A DNA stretch of 60,662 nt from Streptomyces albicerus. Lineage in GTDB: Bacteria; Actinomycetota; Actinomycetes; Streptomycetales; Streptomycetaceae. This document shows positions 34,412 through 42,255 of this stretch, in pieces (the first letter of the stretch is position 1; the number at the start of each line of letters is the position of its first letter). The notes under the pieces were generated by a model. That model searched no databases, had not been told where the DNA came from, and saw nothing but the letters and a program-made list of their open reading frames with translations. Location of the stretch: the NCBI RefSeq assembly GCF_008905045.1, contig NZ_VWMY01000039.1, positions 59,911-120,572 of the forward strand. The letters are read 5' to 3'. A program made the translations under genes and the position numbers.

Positions 34412-35428
34412 CTACTGCCGGGCTGTCGTAAGGTCACCGGGAGCTGGGGTGTTGGCGCGGAGCAGTGCGGCTCCGAGCGGGGTGAGGGTGTGCAGTACGG
34501 ATGCGGCGTGCCGATAGCTGACGATCAGGCCCGCGTCCCGCAGGGCGGTGGCGTGCTGGCTGGCCGATGACGCGGAGACCCCGGTGGCGCGGGCGAGTTC
34601 ACCTGTGGTGGCGCCGCTGGCGACGACGCGCAGGGCGGCGGCGCGGGTGCGGCCGAGCAGGGCTGCCAGGGGTGCGCCGGAGCTGAGGTCCCCGGGGAGC
34701 GCGGTGCGGCGGGGCTCGTGGCTGAGTGCGTAGATCAGGACGGGGTCCAGCGTGTTGTCGCCGAACGTCACGGGGTTTCCCCAGCAGAAGTACGACGGGA
34801 CCAGGAGCAGCCCGCGGCCGTTCAGGTACAGGTCACGGTCCTCGGGATAGACGGTGCGCAGGACGGGGCTCCGCCACCGCACGTCGGGGCCCAGGTTCTG
34901 GAGAATCCCCTCGATCCCGCCCTCGAGCACGTCGCGGGCGCGGGCGGACCGTTCGGCCTCGATGCGGGCCTGGATGCGGTCGCTGTACGGGGCGATGACC
35001 GTGTCGTAGTAGGTCCGCATCGCCAGTACCAGTTCCTTGCGCAGGCCCGGCTCGGCCAGGCGCGGCGCCCAAGCAGGGGCGCTGCTGGTGCGGCTGAGGA
35101 TGCCCACCTCGTCCAGGACCCGGCGCTGCGGGATTGCCAGGACGGCCCCCAGACCGGCGTCGAGTCCTTCGGCGGCCTCGGAAGGGGTGAGGAAGTCAGG
35201 GAAGTAGGCGGCACGCGGGACCAGCGGTAGCAACAGAGTGCGCAGAGTGCGGTTGAGGTGTGTGGCCTGCAGCCTGGCACGGGCGCCGCGGTACCAGTCC
35301 GCGTAGGCCCAGCGTCCCCGACGGGTCTGGAAGCGGTGCAGGCTCGCGCAGATCTCCCACAGCGGGTCCGATGCGGCCGCGACGCGGGTCCGGGCCAGGT
35401 CGGCATCGGTGAAGTGGATCCGGAGCAT
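34412..35428 (-). CDS. ArsR-like winged-helix transcriptional regulator with long N-terminal domain
   Basis: A 338-residue protein. The C-terminal winged helix (about 255-330) reads LLGRTRAAALRVVASGATTGELARATGVSASSASQHATALRDAGLI, the ArsR/SmtB-type arrangement. The N-terminal 240 residues form a long helix-rich domain beginning MLRIHFTDADLARTRVA and ending YFCWGNPVTFGDNTLDPVLIYALSHEP, common in Streptomyces DUF5937/ArsR proteins. No metal-binding Cys cluster is visible. The upstream region (35429-35562) is divergent with a lipoprotein gene, which may be a target. Confidence 0.85.
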   Translation of the reverse strand: MLRIHFTDADLARTRVAAASDPLWEICASLHRFQTRRGRWAYADWYRGARARLQATHLNRTLRTLLLPLVPRAAYFPDFLTPSEAAEGLDAGLGAVLAIPQRRVLDEVGILSRTSSAPAWAPRLAEPGLRKELVLAMRTYYDTVIAPYSDRIQARIEAERSARARDVLEGGIEGILQNLGPDVRWRSPVLRTVYPEDRDLYLNGRGLLLVPSYFCWGNPVTFGDNTLDPVLIYALSHEPRRTALPGDLSSGAPLAALLGRTRAAALRVVASGATTGELARATGVSASSASQHATALRDAGLIVSYRHAASVLHTLTPLGAALLRANTPAPGDLTTARQ

Positions 35429-35562
35429 TCGATTCCCCCATGGTGTCCTGGGCTTTTCAGGCAGAGCAGAAAACCCTGGATGGCCATGCTCGCGTCAGAG
35501 ATGCTCAAGGAGCAAAGGGGCGCGACGGCCGCGCGCCACAACTCGGGGGAGTGAGCACCACC

Positions 35563-36498
35563 ATGAGGCGAGCGTTCGTTTCCGCATGCACAGCCGCAGT
35601 AATCGCCACGTTCACTACGGCCGGCTGCACCACCAGCACGGACGAGCAGTCGGGTTCCGCTCAGCCACAGCGGGCCACCGCGGCCGAGAGCACCTGGGGC
35701 CAGGGGCGCGAGCTGACCGCCGCCGAGGAGATCCTCGTACGGCGTGCCGAACAGCTCCTCATCAAGGAATGCATGGCGGACAGGGGCTTCCCGTACCGGA
35801 TCGGCGCCCTGCCGACTGTCGACGACCTGAAGGGTAACGGCGCCTTCCTGACCGACGTCGGCTGGGCCCAGCGGAACGGCTACGGCAGCCGGCTGCATAC
35901 GAGGACCCAGCACATCGACGACCCGAACGGCGCATACGCCAAGGCGCTCCCGCGCAAGGAAGGCATCCGCTACACCGACGCGCTCCTGGGTTCGCCGTCG
36001 AGCGCCATGCTGACCGCCGAACTTCCCACCGGGGGCACCGTCCGCACTCCCCGCGACAGCTGTCTGGCCGACGCCCGGGGCCGGCTGTACGGGGACTTCG
36101 AGACCTGGTTCCGGGCCGAGAAGACGGCCACGAACCTGACGCCCCTGTACGCGGCGGACCTCGCAGAGGACCGGCGGTTCACCGACGCGGTCAAGCAATG
36201 GTCCGCATGCATGCGGACGGCGGGCCACGACTACGCCACCCCGACGAAGGCGCGCGAGGGGCTCCCGGAGCTCAAGAAGGGCCTGAGCGAGGAGAAGGCG
36301 TACGCCGTGGAGGTCCGCCTGGCGGTGGCCGAGGCCACCTGCGCCGGCCGGACACCCCTGACCCGGACGACCCGCGCACTCGAAGCCGAGTACCGCGAGA
36401 AGCTGCCCTCCCGGTACGACGACGCGCTTGCCGCCCATCAGCGCATGAGCCTCGACGCGCTGGCCCGGGCCGAGAAGATCACCGGCTCGGCGGCCTGA
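35563..36498 (+). CDS. Secreted lipoprotein, hypothetical
   Basis: A 311-residue protein. The signal peptide ends in lipobox TTAGC (Cys22), so it should be lipid-anchored outside the membrane. The mature protein contains spaced cysteines (IKECMADRGF, RDSCLADARGRL, WSACMRTAGHDY, EATCAGRTPL), consistent with two disulfides. The paired helical repeats of the type C-M-x-x-x-G-x-x-Y are common in Streptomyces lipoproteins of unknown role. ATG 35563 follows GGGGGAG at 11 nt; GTG 35551 overlaps that site. No function can be assigned. Confidence 0.75.
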   Translation: MRRAFVSACTAAVIATFTTAGCTTSTDEQSGSAQPQRATAAESTWGQGRELTAAEEILVRRAEQLLIKECMADRGFPYRIGALPTVDDLKGNGAFLTDVGWAQRNGYGSRLHTRTQHIDDPNGAYAKALPRKEGIRYTDALLGSPSSAMLTAELPTGGTVRTPRDSCLADARGRLYGDFETWFRAEKTATNLTPLYAADLAEDRRFTDAVKQWSACMRTAGHDYATPTKAREGLPELKKGLSEEKAYAVEVRLAVAEATCAGRTPLTRTTRALEAEYREKLPSRYDDALAAHQRMSLDALARAEKITGSAA

Positions 36499-36596
36499 TC
36501 CCGCGCCGTCCCTGCAGTACCTGGCATCCACACTTCCGCGGCAGCACGGCCGCGGAGCGTCATCACACCGCACCCACACACAAGGAGTCATCCATC

Positions 36597-37061
36597 ATGC
36601 GCAAGATCCTGGCCACCGCCGCGACACTCGGCCTGGCAAGCTTCGGCGCGATCGTCCCGGCGGCGAACGCGCAGGCCTCCACCGCCTGCAACAACGCGTA
36701 CGCCGCCATCCCCGCCGGCACCTTCGTCGCGTACAGCGGGGCAAACTGCGGCGCCACTCGGCTCGGCAGCACAACGAGCTGGGACTCGGACTGGGGCAAC
36801 AGCTCCGGCCCCTTCCAGGGCCGCTGGCAGGACACCAACAACGCGGAATCCCTCGTCTACAAGTCCTCGGACGCGAGGCGGGTTCAGCTCTTCAACGGCA
36901 CGGGAGATGACTGGGCGGGCGGCCACACCTGCATCAGGCCGGACGAGTACTACATGGACACCCTTGAGGAGCAGTACTTCACCAGCGGTGTCGAGGTGGA
37001 GAACGAGATCAGCTCCCACCGGTTCATCTGGTCGGGATGCGGCGCGTTCCTGGACTCCTGA
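36597..37061 (+). CDS. Small secreted cysteine-containing protein, I36-like
   Basis: A 154-residue protein. Residues 1-28 form a Sec signal peptide (MRKILATAATLGLASFGAIVPAANAQA). The mature part has four cysteines (STACNNAY, SGANCGATR, GGHTCIRPD, SGCGAFLDS) and Gly/Asn-rich beta-strand patterns such as TTSWDSDWGNSSG. It resembles peptidase inhibitor I36/beta-gamma-crystallin-like small secreted proteins but is more diverged than the one at 657-1118. AAGGAG is 8 nt upstream of the start. A strong hairpin follows. It may be co-expressed with the lipoprotein gene just upstream, about 100 bp away. Confidence 0.7.
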   Translation: MRKILATAATLGLASFGAIVPAANAQASTACNNAYAAIPAGTFVAYSGANCGATRLGSTTSWDSDWGNSSGPFQGRWQDTNNAESLVYKSSDARRVQLFNGTGDDWAGGHTCIRPDEYYMDTLEEQYFTSGVEVENEISSHRFIWSGCGAFLDS

Positions 37062-37099
37062 CCTGACCACTCACCCGCACGGCTGACCGGTGCACCCAC

Positions 37100-37132
37100 C
37101 CCGTGGCCCGCCGCCTCCCGGCGGGCCACGGG
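37100..37132 (+). terminator. Strong hairpin terminator
   Basis: Perfect 14-bp arms CCCGTGGCCCGCCG / CGGCGGGCCACGGG (37100-37113 and 37119-37132) with a 5-nt loop, 38 bp after the stop of the small secreted protein. Confidence 0.75.
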
Positions 37133-37527
37133 CGCCCCGAGAACCCAGTGAGCGGTGTGCATCGTGAAGTTGCAGGTCTTGTGTCCTGAACATGAAAGGG
37201 GGTTGGTTGTAGGACAGCTTCTGGAAGTGATGCTGTGCAGAAGATGATGGATTATGGCTCCTCGACGTCGCCCTGCGGGGGGGGAGGCGCCAACTGGGCC
37301 GCGCTTCACCAGATGCTGAACGTAGTCGGCCGCCGAAGGGCCTCCGCCATCGCACTGACCATCTCGGAACGGATGACGAACATAGCCTCGGAGAGCAGCC
37401 GTGAGGCGAGGTAGACCGCTCTCTCCCTCAACACTCCCCCGGCTTCGCCAGCTGGTGTCGTCACTCTGCAGCGCGTTGCCGCCGCGTCGGACCCTTGCGA
37501 TACCGTCCCTGGAGTTACGGAGGCGGG

Positions 37528-37683
37528 CCGGGTGCGGGCTCCCGGCGCCGAAGCCGCCGTACTCCAGCTCCGCGCTCCCATCGACAACGGCAACTTCGAC
37601 GCCTACTGGGCATTGCACCCCGCCCGCGAGCACCAACGCCGCTACCCCACCCCTGACCAGCACAACTACGAACTCGCGGCCTG
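37528..37683 (+). pseudogene. Unidentified C-terminal gene scrap
   Basis: The plus strand reads RVRAPGAEAAVLQLRAPIDNGNFDAYWALHPAREHQRRYPTPDQ and ends at a stop at 37681-37683. The stretch has good protein character and a natural end, but no start. I recall similar tails beside Streptomyces insertion sequences, but the family name is not known to me. The stretch from 37140 to 37527 shows nothing that can be called with confidence. Confidence 0.35.
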
Positions 37684-37726
37684 ATCACAAACGTCCGTGC
37701 AGAATAGCCATGCTCATACAAGATTT

Positions 37727-37876
37727 TCAGATGGCGTTGACGATCTCTCGCATCGCGTACTGGCCCGCATGCCCGCTGAGCGAGGGGTGCTTCGCCTTCC
37801 AGGCGGTGATCACGGGCCGGATCAACTTCCATGCCTCATCCGGCAGATCGCTCGGGTACGGCTGGCGCCCGCCCAT
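37727..37876 (-). pseudogene. IS5-family transposase, N-terminal scrap
   Basis: It begins at an ATG at 37876 with GGRQPYPSDLPDEAWKLI and continues VITAWKAKHPSLSGHAGQYAMREIVNAI, the N-terminal domain of IS5/IS1647-like transposases (S-D-L-S/P-D-E-x-W motif). It stops at 37727 instead of continuing YQxRTGCQW. The C-terminal catalytic part is missing here; a catalytic part without N-terminus lies at 28810-29462 on the other strand. Confidence 0.7.
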
Positions 37877-38000
37877 GCTTCTCAGCGGACCGCACACTTG
37901 GCCGGCCGGGAAGCACCGGAACCGGACAGCCCGCCTCAAGTGCGACGAGCACCGCCGAAGTCTCGCAGAACGCCCACTGGGCCACGGTCGGCGCCCGTTC

Positions 38001-38969
38001 CTAGAGCGTCCGGAACCGGTCCGTGGCCGCCAATACGGCCTCCGTCGTGGCGTCCCCCGACAGCCCGTGCCCCTCCTCGCCGATCAGCACGAGCTCCGCG
38101 TCGGGCCACACCTGAGCCAGCTGCCACGCGCCGTCCGGGGGCCCGCTGATATCCATCCGCCCGTGGACCATGACGCCGGGGATGCCGGCGAGCTTCCCTG
38201 CGTCGCGCAGCAGCGCCCCGTCCTCCAGGAAGCCGGCGTGCCGCCAGTAGTGCGTTACGAGGCGGGCGAAGCGCAGCCGGAAGTGCGGGTCCACGTAACG
38301 GGGATCGGGCTTGTGCCCCTGGTGGGTGGACACGTGTACGTCCTCCCACCGGCACCACTCCCGTGCCGCCCGCTCCCGTACGGCCGGATCGGGGTCGGCG
38401 AGCATCCGGGCGTACGCCTCCACCAGGCTGCCGTCCCGCTCCCGCTCCGGTACGGCGTCGCGGAACCGGGCCCATTCCTCGGGGAAGACCCGTCCCATGT
38501 CCCGGGTGACCCACTCCACCTCGCGGCGGGTGGTGTTGGTGACGCTGAAGAGCACCAGCTCGGACATGCGTCCAGGGTGCTGCTCGGCGTACGCCAGCGC
38601 GAGGGTCACACCCCAGGAGCCGCCGAGGACCATCCACTTCTCGATGCCGAGGTGCTGCCGCAGCAGCTCGATGTCGGCGACCAGATGCGGGGTGGTGTTG
38701 GCGGCGAGCGAGGTCTGCGGATCGGCGGCGTCGGGCGTGCTCCGCCCGCACCCCCGCTGGTCGAGGAGCACTATGCGGTACGCAGCGGGGTCGAACAGCC
38801 GTCGCCAGAACGGCCCCGCGCCGGACCCCGGCCCGCCGTGCAGGACAAGGGCGGGCTTGCCCGCGGGATTCCCGCAGGTCTCCCAGTACACGCGGTTGCC
38901 CTCGCCGACGTCGAGCATGCCGTGCTCGTACGGCTCGATGGGGGGATAAAGCTCGGCCACGGGAGACAC
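38001..38969 (-). CDS. pip: Prolyl aminopeptidase
   Basis: A 322-residue alpha/beta hydrolase of peptidase family S33, cleaving N-terminal proline from peptides. Motifs: oxyanion HGGPGSG (44-50), LDQRGCGRS (69-77), nucleophile elbow LGGSWG with Ser118, and C-terminal MVHGRMDISGPPDGAW (Asp) and EGHGLSG (His). This is the complete triad at normal length. AGGAGG lies upstream; GTG 38969 is very close to it (2 nt), and GTG 38960 at 11 nt is an alternative. It is divergent from a MarR regulator, with a strong palindrome between. Confidence 0.93.
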   Translation of the reverse strand: MSPVAELYPPIEPYEHGMLDVGEGNRVYWETCGNPAGKPALVLHGGPGSGAGPFWRRLFDPAAYRIVLLDQRGCGRSTPDAADPQTSLAANTTPHLVADIELLRQHLGIEKWMVLGGSWGVTLALAYAEQHPGRMSELVLFSVTNTTRREVEWVTRDMGRVFPEEWARFRDAVPERERDGSLVEAYARMLADPDPAVRERAAREWCRWEDVHVSTHQGHKPDPRYVDPHFRLRFARLVTHYWRHAGFLEDGALLRDAGKLAGIPGVMVHGRMDISGPPDGAWQLAQVWPDAELVLIGEEGHGLSGDATTEAVLAATDRFRTL

Positions 38970-38979
38970 ACCCTCCTGG

Positions 38980-39001
38980 AATCTAACAGCACTGTTAGAT
39001 T
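38980..39001. promoter_or_regulatory. MarR-type operator palindrome
   Basis: 10-bp arms AATCTAACAG / CTGTTAGATT separated by a 2-bp spacer CA, in the 38-bp gap between the pip and marR starts. Its position overlapping both start regions fits repression of both genes by the MarR protein. Confidence 0.8.
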
Positions 39002-39007
39002 AGCACC

Positions 39008-39484
39008 GTGAGGAATCATCCAGACCCTGTCGCCGTAGGCACCCTGCTCCGCCATGTCCTCGAACTGCTCGACGGCGGCGTGGCCACGGTCTACCAGGAG
39101 CAGGGCATCGCCGAGTACCGGCCCCGCTTCTCCCCAGTCGTACGGGCGCTCCTGGCCGAAGGCCCGCTCCCGGTCCGCGACCTGGCCGCGGCGGTGGGTG
39201 TCTCGCACTCAGCCGCAAGCCAGACGGCAGCCGAGATGGCCCGCGTGGGCCTGGTCACCCACACCCCCGACCCGCGAGACGCCCGCCGCCGGCTGATCGA
39301 GCTCACGTCGAAGGCCCATGCCCTGCTGCCGCAGATCGAGGCGGAGTGGGACGCGACGGTGGCGGCGGTGGCGGAGCTGGACGGGGAGCTCTCGATGCCG
39401 CTGGCGGAGCTGCTGATCGAGGTGGCGGAGGCCGTACGTCGCCGCCCGTTCCAGGAGCGGATCGCGGCGGCGTATCGACTCTAG
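39008..39484 (+). CDS. MarR-family transcriptional regulator
   Basis: A 158-residue winged-helix regulator. VVRALLAEGPLPVRDLAAAVGVSHSAASQTAAEMARVGLVTHTPDPRDARRRLIELT is the complete DNA-binding domain, including the wing DPRDARRR. Helices at both ends form the dimer interface. GTG 39008 starts 7 bp after the palindrome, so bound protein would also block its own expression. The target is likely the divergent prolyl aminopeptidase gene; the ligand is unknown. Confidence 0.9.
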   Translation: MRNHPDPVAVGTLLRHVLELLDGGVATVYQEQGIAEYRPRFSPVVRALLAEGPLPVRDLAAAVGVSHSAASQTAAEMARVGLVTHTPDPRDARRRLIELTSKAHALLPQIEAEWDATVAAVAELDGELSMPLAELLIEVAEAVRRRPFQERIAAAYRL

Positions 39485-39516
39485 GGACCTGCAGTGCTCT
39501 AGGGACCTGCAGTGCG
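39481..39516. repeat. 18-bp tandem duplication
   Basis: CTAGGGACCTGCAGTGCt occurs twice head to tail (39481-39498 and 39499-39516, last base differs), starting at the marR stop codon. Probably a local replication-slippage duplication. Confidence 0.8.
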
Positions 39517-39599
39517 GTCCCTCTTCCGAGCTACCGCACTGCAGCAGCCCTGGAACCGGACGCGTTTGACCGCATCGTCCGACTGGCTCCAGCTCACGA

Positions 39600-39775
39600 T
39601 CACCGATGGCTCGAATGCCACTGCTGCCTTCGCCATCCTTGCCGACCTGTCCCACCGTGGTGTCGCACGACTGCTGGGTGAGTTCATCGAACGGCTGGGC
39701 CTGGACGACGTGACCCTCACCCTCAATGACTGGGGCGGTGACCAGTTCCTGGGCCAAGGCGGGTTGCCTCACCCA
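39600..39775 (+). pseudogene. Orphan internal fragment of an alpha/beta hydrolase gene
   Basis: The plus strand encodes DLSHRGVARLLGEFIERLGL and DDVTLTLNDWGGDQF, identical in layout to residues 67-103 of the intact hydrolase at 40467-41324. Positions 39641-39751 match 40662-40772 at 107 of 111 bases. Sequence on both sides does not match, so this is an internal copy, not a truncated neighbour. It cannot encode a functional enzyme. Confidence 0.75.
39641..39751 (+). repeat. 111-bp direct repeat, copy A
   Basis: Direct copy of 40662-40772 with four mismatches, 1.02 kb away and in the same orientation. The TetR gene lies between the copies. Confidence 0.85.
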
Positions 39776-39781
39776 TGGAAG

Positions 39782-40378
39782 TCAGCCCTCTCCGGCCTGC
39801 TCGATGGCTGTGCGGAGCAACTCGGCCATCGAGCGGCCGGCCACCCGCAGCGGCTCCGGATCGCGGGCGGCCCGGGAGAGTACGAACGCCCCCTCCAGCA
39901 TCATGATCATCGAGTAGGCGAGTGACCGCGCCGCGTGCTGGTCGGACACCCAGCGGCCGAACCACTGTTCGCCGGCGCTGACCCACTCGGCGAAGACCTC
40001 CGCCGTCGCGACCCGCAGGATGTCATTGGTGCTGGCGACCTCCAGCGCCACCGTCGCGATCGGGCACGCGTCGGCATAGTCCGTCGCGGCCAGGTCGTCC
40101 GCGGCCGCCTCGAAGGCGTGCGCGACGGATTCGACCGGGTCCGGGACGCTGTCCAGCAAGGCCAGCACCATCAGGCCGTACGCGGCGCCGGACGTGCGGA
40201 TCGTTTCCTCGGCCAGCTGCTGCTTGCCGCCGGGGAAGAAGTGGTAGATCGAGCCGAAAGGCGCTTCCGCTTCCGTCGCGATCCGCTTCAGGCCGGTGCC
40301 CGTGTAGCCGTTGCGGCGGAACAACACTGTGGCCGCACCCTGGATCCTGGTCCGCGTGTCCGGCTGCCCCTGCCCCAT
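39782..40378 (-). CDS. TetR/AcrR-family transcriptional regulator
   Basis: A 198-residue regulator. The HTH (about residues 8-55) reads TRTRIQGAATVLFRRNGYTGTGLKRIATEAEAPFGSIYHFFPGGKQQL. The remaining helical domain (AYGLMVLALLDSVPDPVESVAHAFEAAADDLAATDYADACPI) is the TetR_C LmrA/YxaF-like type with a DACPIA motif. ATG 40378 with an upstream GGGGCGAAGG is preferred over a start at 40429. Divergent from an alpha/beta hydrolase gene. The stop lies just outside the copy-A repeat. Confidence 0.88.
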   Translation of the reverse strand: MGQGQPDTRTRIQGAATVLFRRNGYTGTGLKRIATEAEAPFGSIYHFFPGGKQQLAEETIRTSGAAYGLMVLALLDSVPDPVESVAHAFEAAADDLAATDYADACPIATVALEVASTNDILRVATAEVFAEWVSAGEQWFGRWVSDQHAARSLAYSMIMMLEGAFVLSRAARDPEPLRVAGRSMAELLRTAIEQAGEG

Positions 40379-40439
40379 TGCCTTCGCCCCTTCTCCACCG
40401 ACGTCTTGGCATGGCCCGTCGGCCTTCACTAGATTACAT

Positions 40440-40451
40440 TAGAACGCTCTA
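40440..40451. promoter_or_regulatory. Possible TetR operator
   Basis: TAGAACGCTCTA is an imperfect palindrome (TAGA..TCTA arms) in the 88-bp gap between the TetR and hydrolase starts. It sits 15 bp before the hydrolase start codon, where bound protein would block it. The TAGAACG...CTA pattern is common for this TetR subgroup. Confidence 0.5.
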
Positions 40452-40466
40452 TCAAATGGGGGTGCG

Positions 40467-41324
40467 ATGCCGGAGATCGAGTTGTCGTCCGGGCTGATCG
40501 ACTATCAGGACACCGGCGGTGGAGGCCCGGTGCTGGTGTTCGGCCATGGCCTGCCGATGAATGAGACGCAGTGGCGCAAGGTGGTACCGCTGCTGGACGG
40601 GTATCGCTGCATCCTGCCCACACTGCCCCTCGGCGGTCATCGCCGACCGATGAACCCGGACGCCGACCTGTCCCACCATGGTGTCGCACGACTGCTGGGT
40701 GAGTTCATCGAACGGCTGGGCCTGGACGACGTGACCCTCGTCCTCAATGACTGGGGCGGTGGCCAGTTCCTGGTGTCGGAGAAGCAGGGCCGAAGGGTCG
40801 CCCGGCTGGTGCTGGTGGCCTGCGAGGCGTTCGACAACTTTCCCCCAGGACCGGCCAAGGCGCTGGCCACCGTGTGCAGGGTTCCCGGCGGCGTCTGGCT
40901 TCTGACGCGGCTGATGCGCATCCCCGCGTTCCGGAACAACCGCAACGGATACGGCGGGATGAGCCTGCGCGGGATTCCGGACGAGATCTTGGACGACTGG
41001 TTCGCTCCCGCGACCGGTAGCAGGGCCATTCGCCGGGACTTCGCCAAGTTCGCTACCTCGGCGCCCAAGCGTGAGATCTTGCTGGCCTGGAGCGAGCGGC
41101 TACGTGACTTCGACCGCCCTGTACTGGTCGTCTGGGCGACCGAGGACCGATTGATGCCGCGCGAGCACGGCCCCCGACTGGCGGAGCTGTACCCGAAGGG
41201 CCGGCTGATCGAGATTTCCGACTCGTCCACCCTCATCCCCGAGGACCAGCCTGAACAACTCGCCGAAGCGCTCACCGACTTCCTGATCCGGACCGGAGCA
41301 GAGCCGGTCCCACACACCGGCTGA
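40467..41324 (+). CDS. Alpha/beta hydrolase with Asp nucleophile
   Basis: A 285-residue hydrolase. The oxyanion region is FGHGLPMNETQW and the nucleophile elbow VLNDWGGGQF gives Asp95 (haloalkane dehalogenase/epoxide hydrolase type, but with Asn in place of the usual His before it). The acid region is VVWATEDRLMPREH. The segment where the catalytic His is expected reads ISDSSTLIPEDQPEQ, with no His, so classical dehalogenase chemistry is doubtful. GGGGG is 5 nt upstream of ATG 40467. It is the probable target of the divergent TetR. Confidence 0.82.
   Translation: MPEIELSSGLIDYQDTGGGGPVLVFGHGLPMNETQWRKVVPLLDGYRCILPTLPLGGHRRPMNPDADLSHHGVARLLGEFIERLGLDDVTLVLNDWGGGQFLVSEKQGRRVARLVLVACEAFDNFPPGPAKALATVCRVPGGVWLLTRLMRIPAFRNNRNGYGGMSLRGIPDEILDDWFAPATGSRAIRRDFAKFATSAPKREILLAWSERLRDFDRPVLVVWATEDRLMPREHGPRLAELYPKGRLIEISDSSTLIPEDQPEQLAEALTDFLIRTGAEPVPHTG
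40662..40772 (+). repeat. 111-bp direct repeat, copy B
   Basis: Lies inside the intact hydrolase gene, covering the helix and nucleophile elbow. Matches 39641-39751 at 107 of 111 bases. This is the donor-like copy because it is in an intact gene. Confidence 0.85.
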
Positions 41325-41484
41325 GCGCACGGGCGGTGGGCGGCCCCCGTACCGCCCCATCGGCCAACGGGAGCGCTGACACCGGCCAACCGTGGGCTTC
41401 TCACCGTACTTGCGTGACCGTTACGGCCGAGGATGGGGCCTCCTGGTAGTTCGTGGGTGTTCAAGCCGACCGATCCGCCCAGGA

Positions 41485-41685
41485 TCCCTGCGGAGTGACT
41501 TCCACGGAGATCTCTCGGCGTTCACCGACCGTTCAGGGCGCCGGGTAGTTGAGCCGGGCGCGCTGGAACTACGGTTGGCGGCGTCCAGCGCGGACGTACG
41601 GCACACGGCGCGGCTGATCCTCACGGGACCGGACGCGCACTGGCCCGGACCGGAGGTGCGAGGCGGAGGTGTCGGGGTGGGGTGA
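41485..41685 (+). pseudogene. C-terminal scrap of a GH3 beta-glucosidase
   Basis: The plus strand reads DFHGDLSAFTDRSGRRVVEPGALELRLAASSADVRHTARLILTGPD, the typical fibronectin-III-like C-terminal domain of GH3 beta-glucosidases (D-L-x-A-F-T-D...R-x-V-E-P-G...AASSADVR). Only about 55 residues remain; the catalytic domains are gone. The reading frame continues out to a stop at 41683-41685. Confidence 0.6.
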
Positions 41686-41715
41686 CCCCTCCGCGCGGGG
41701 AGCACGGGGGATGCG

Positions 41716-42255
41716 ATGGGCAGGTTGGTGCATCACGAGTTGCGGGCTTCCTTGACCGCGTTGCTCGCATTCGTCGTCAGCGCGGTGGTCGTGGCTCTCG
41801 TACGGGAGTTCCCGCCGGTGCGGACCGACGGCCGGTTTGCGCTGCACATCGCAGGCTGGCTCGCGCTCTGGGTGCTGTTCACGCTCCTCAAAGCCACCCG
41901 GATCAAATGGCTCGGCGAGGTGCGGGACTTCGATGCCGCGACTCCCGTGGCCCCCGAGACGGTCCTGCCCACCGAGGAGTTCTGGCCCAGCCGGCCCATC
42001 ATCTGGGGTTTCCTTCCGGTGCTCCTGGTGCCGACGCTGGTCATGGCCCTCGCCTGGGAGCCGTGGATCGTCCTGATTCTCTTGTGGTTGGCCCTGGACT
42101 GGACGGCGAAGGCCGCACGGATCGTCCACTGGGAACGCAAGAACCGCTACGTGCTGTGGCGGGGCGGCGTCAGGAGCAGGCCGTGGGAACTGTCGTACTC
42201 CCCCGTCAGGCCTCCGGCACCGGCTCGAACCGCCACCGACGCACCGCCCCGGTGA
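41716..42255 (+). CDS. Multi-pass membrane protein, hypothetical
   Basis: A 179-residue protein with about five hydrophobic segments (LTALLAFVVSAVVVALV, ALHIAGWLALWVLFTLL, IIWGFLPVLLVPTLVMALAW, PWIVLILLWLALDW). A basic soluble tail carries RPWELSYSPVRPPAPARTATDAPPR. No transporter motif is recognised. Base composition is like the neighbours. ATG 41716 is the first plausible start; GGGGGA lies upstream. Confidence 0.7.
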   Translation: MGRLVHHELRASLTALLAFVVSAVVVALVREFPPVRTDGRFALHIAGWLALWVLFTLLKATRIKWLGEVRDFDAATPVAPETVLPTEEFWPSRPIIWGFLPVLLVPTLVMALAWEPWIVLILLWLALDWTAKAARIVHWERKNRYVLWRGGVRSRPWELSYSPVRPPAPARTATDAPPR

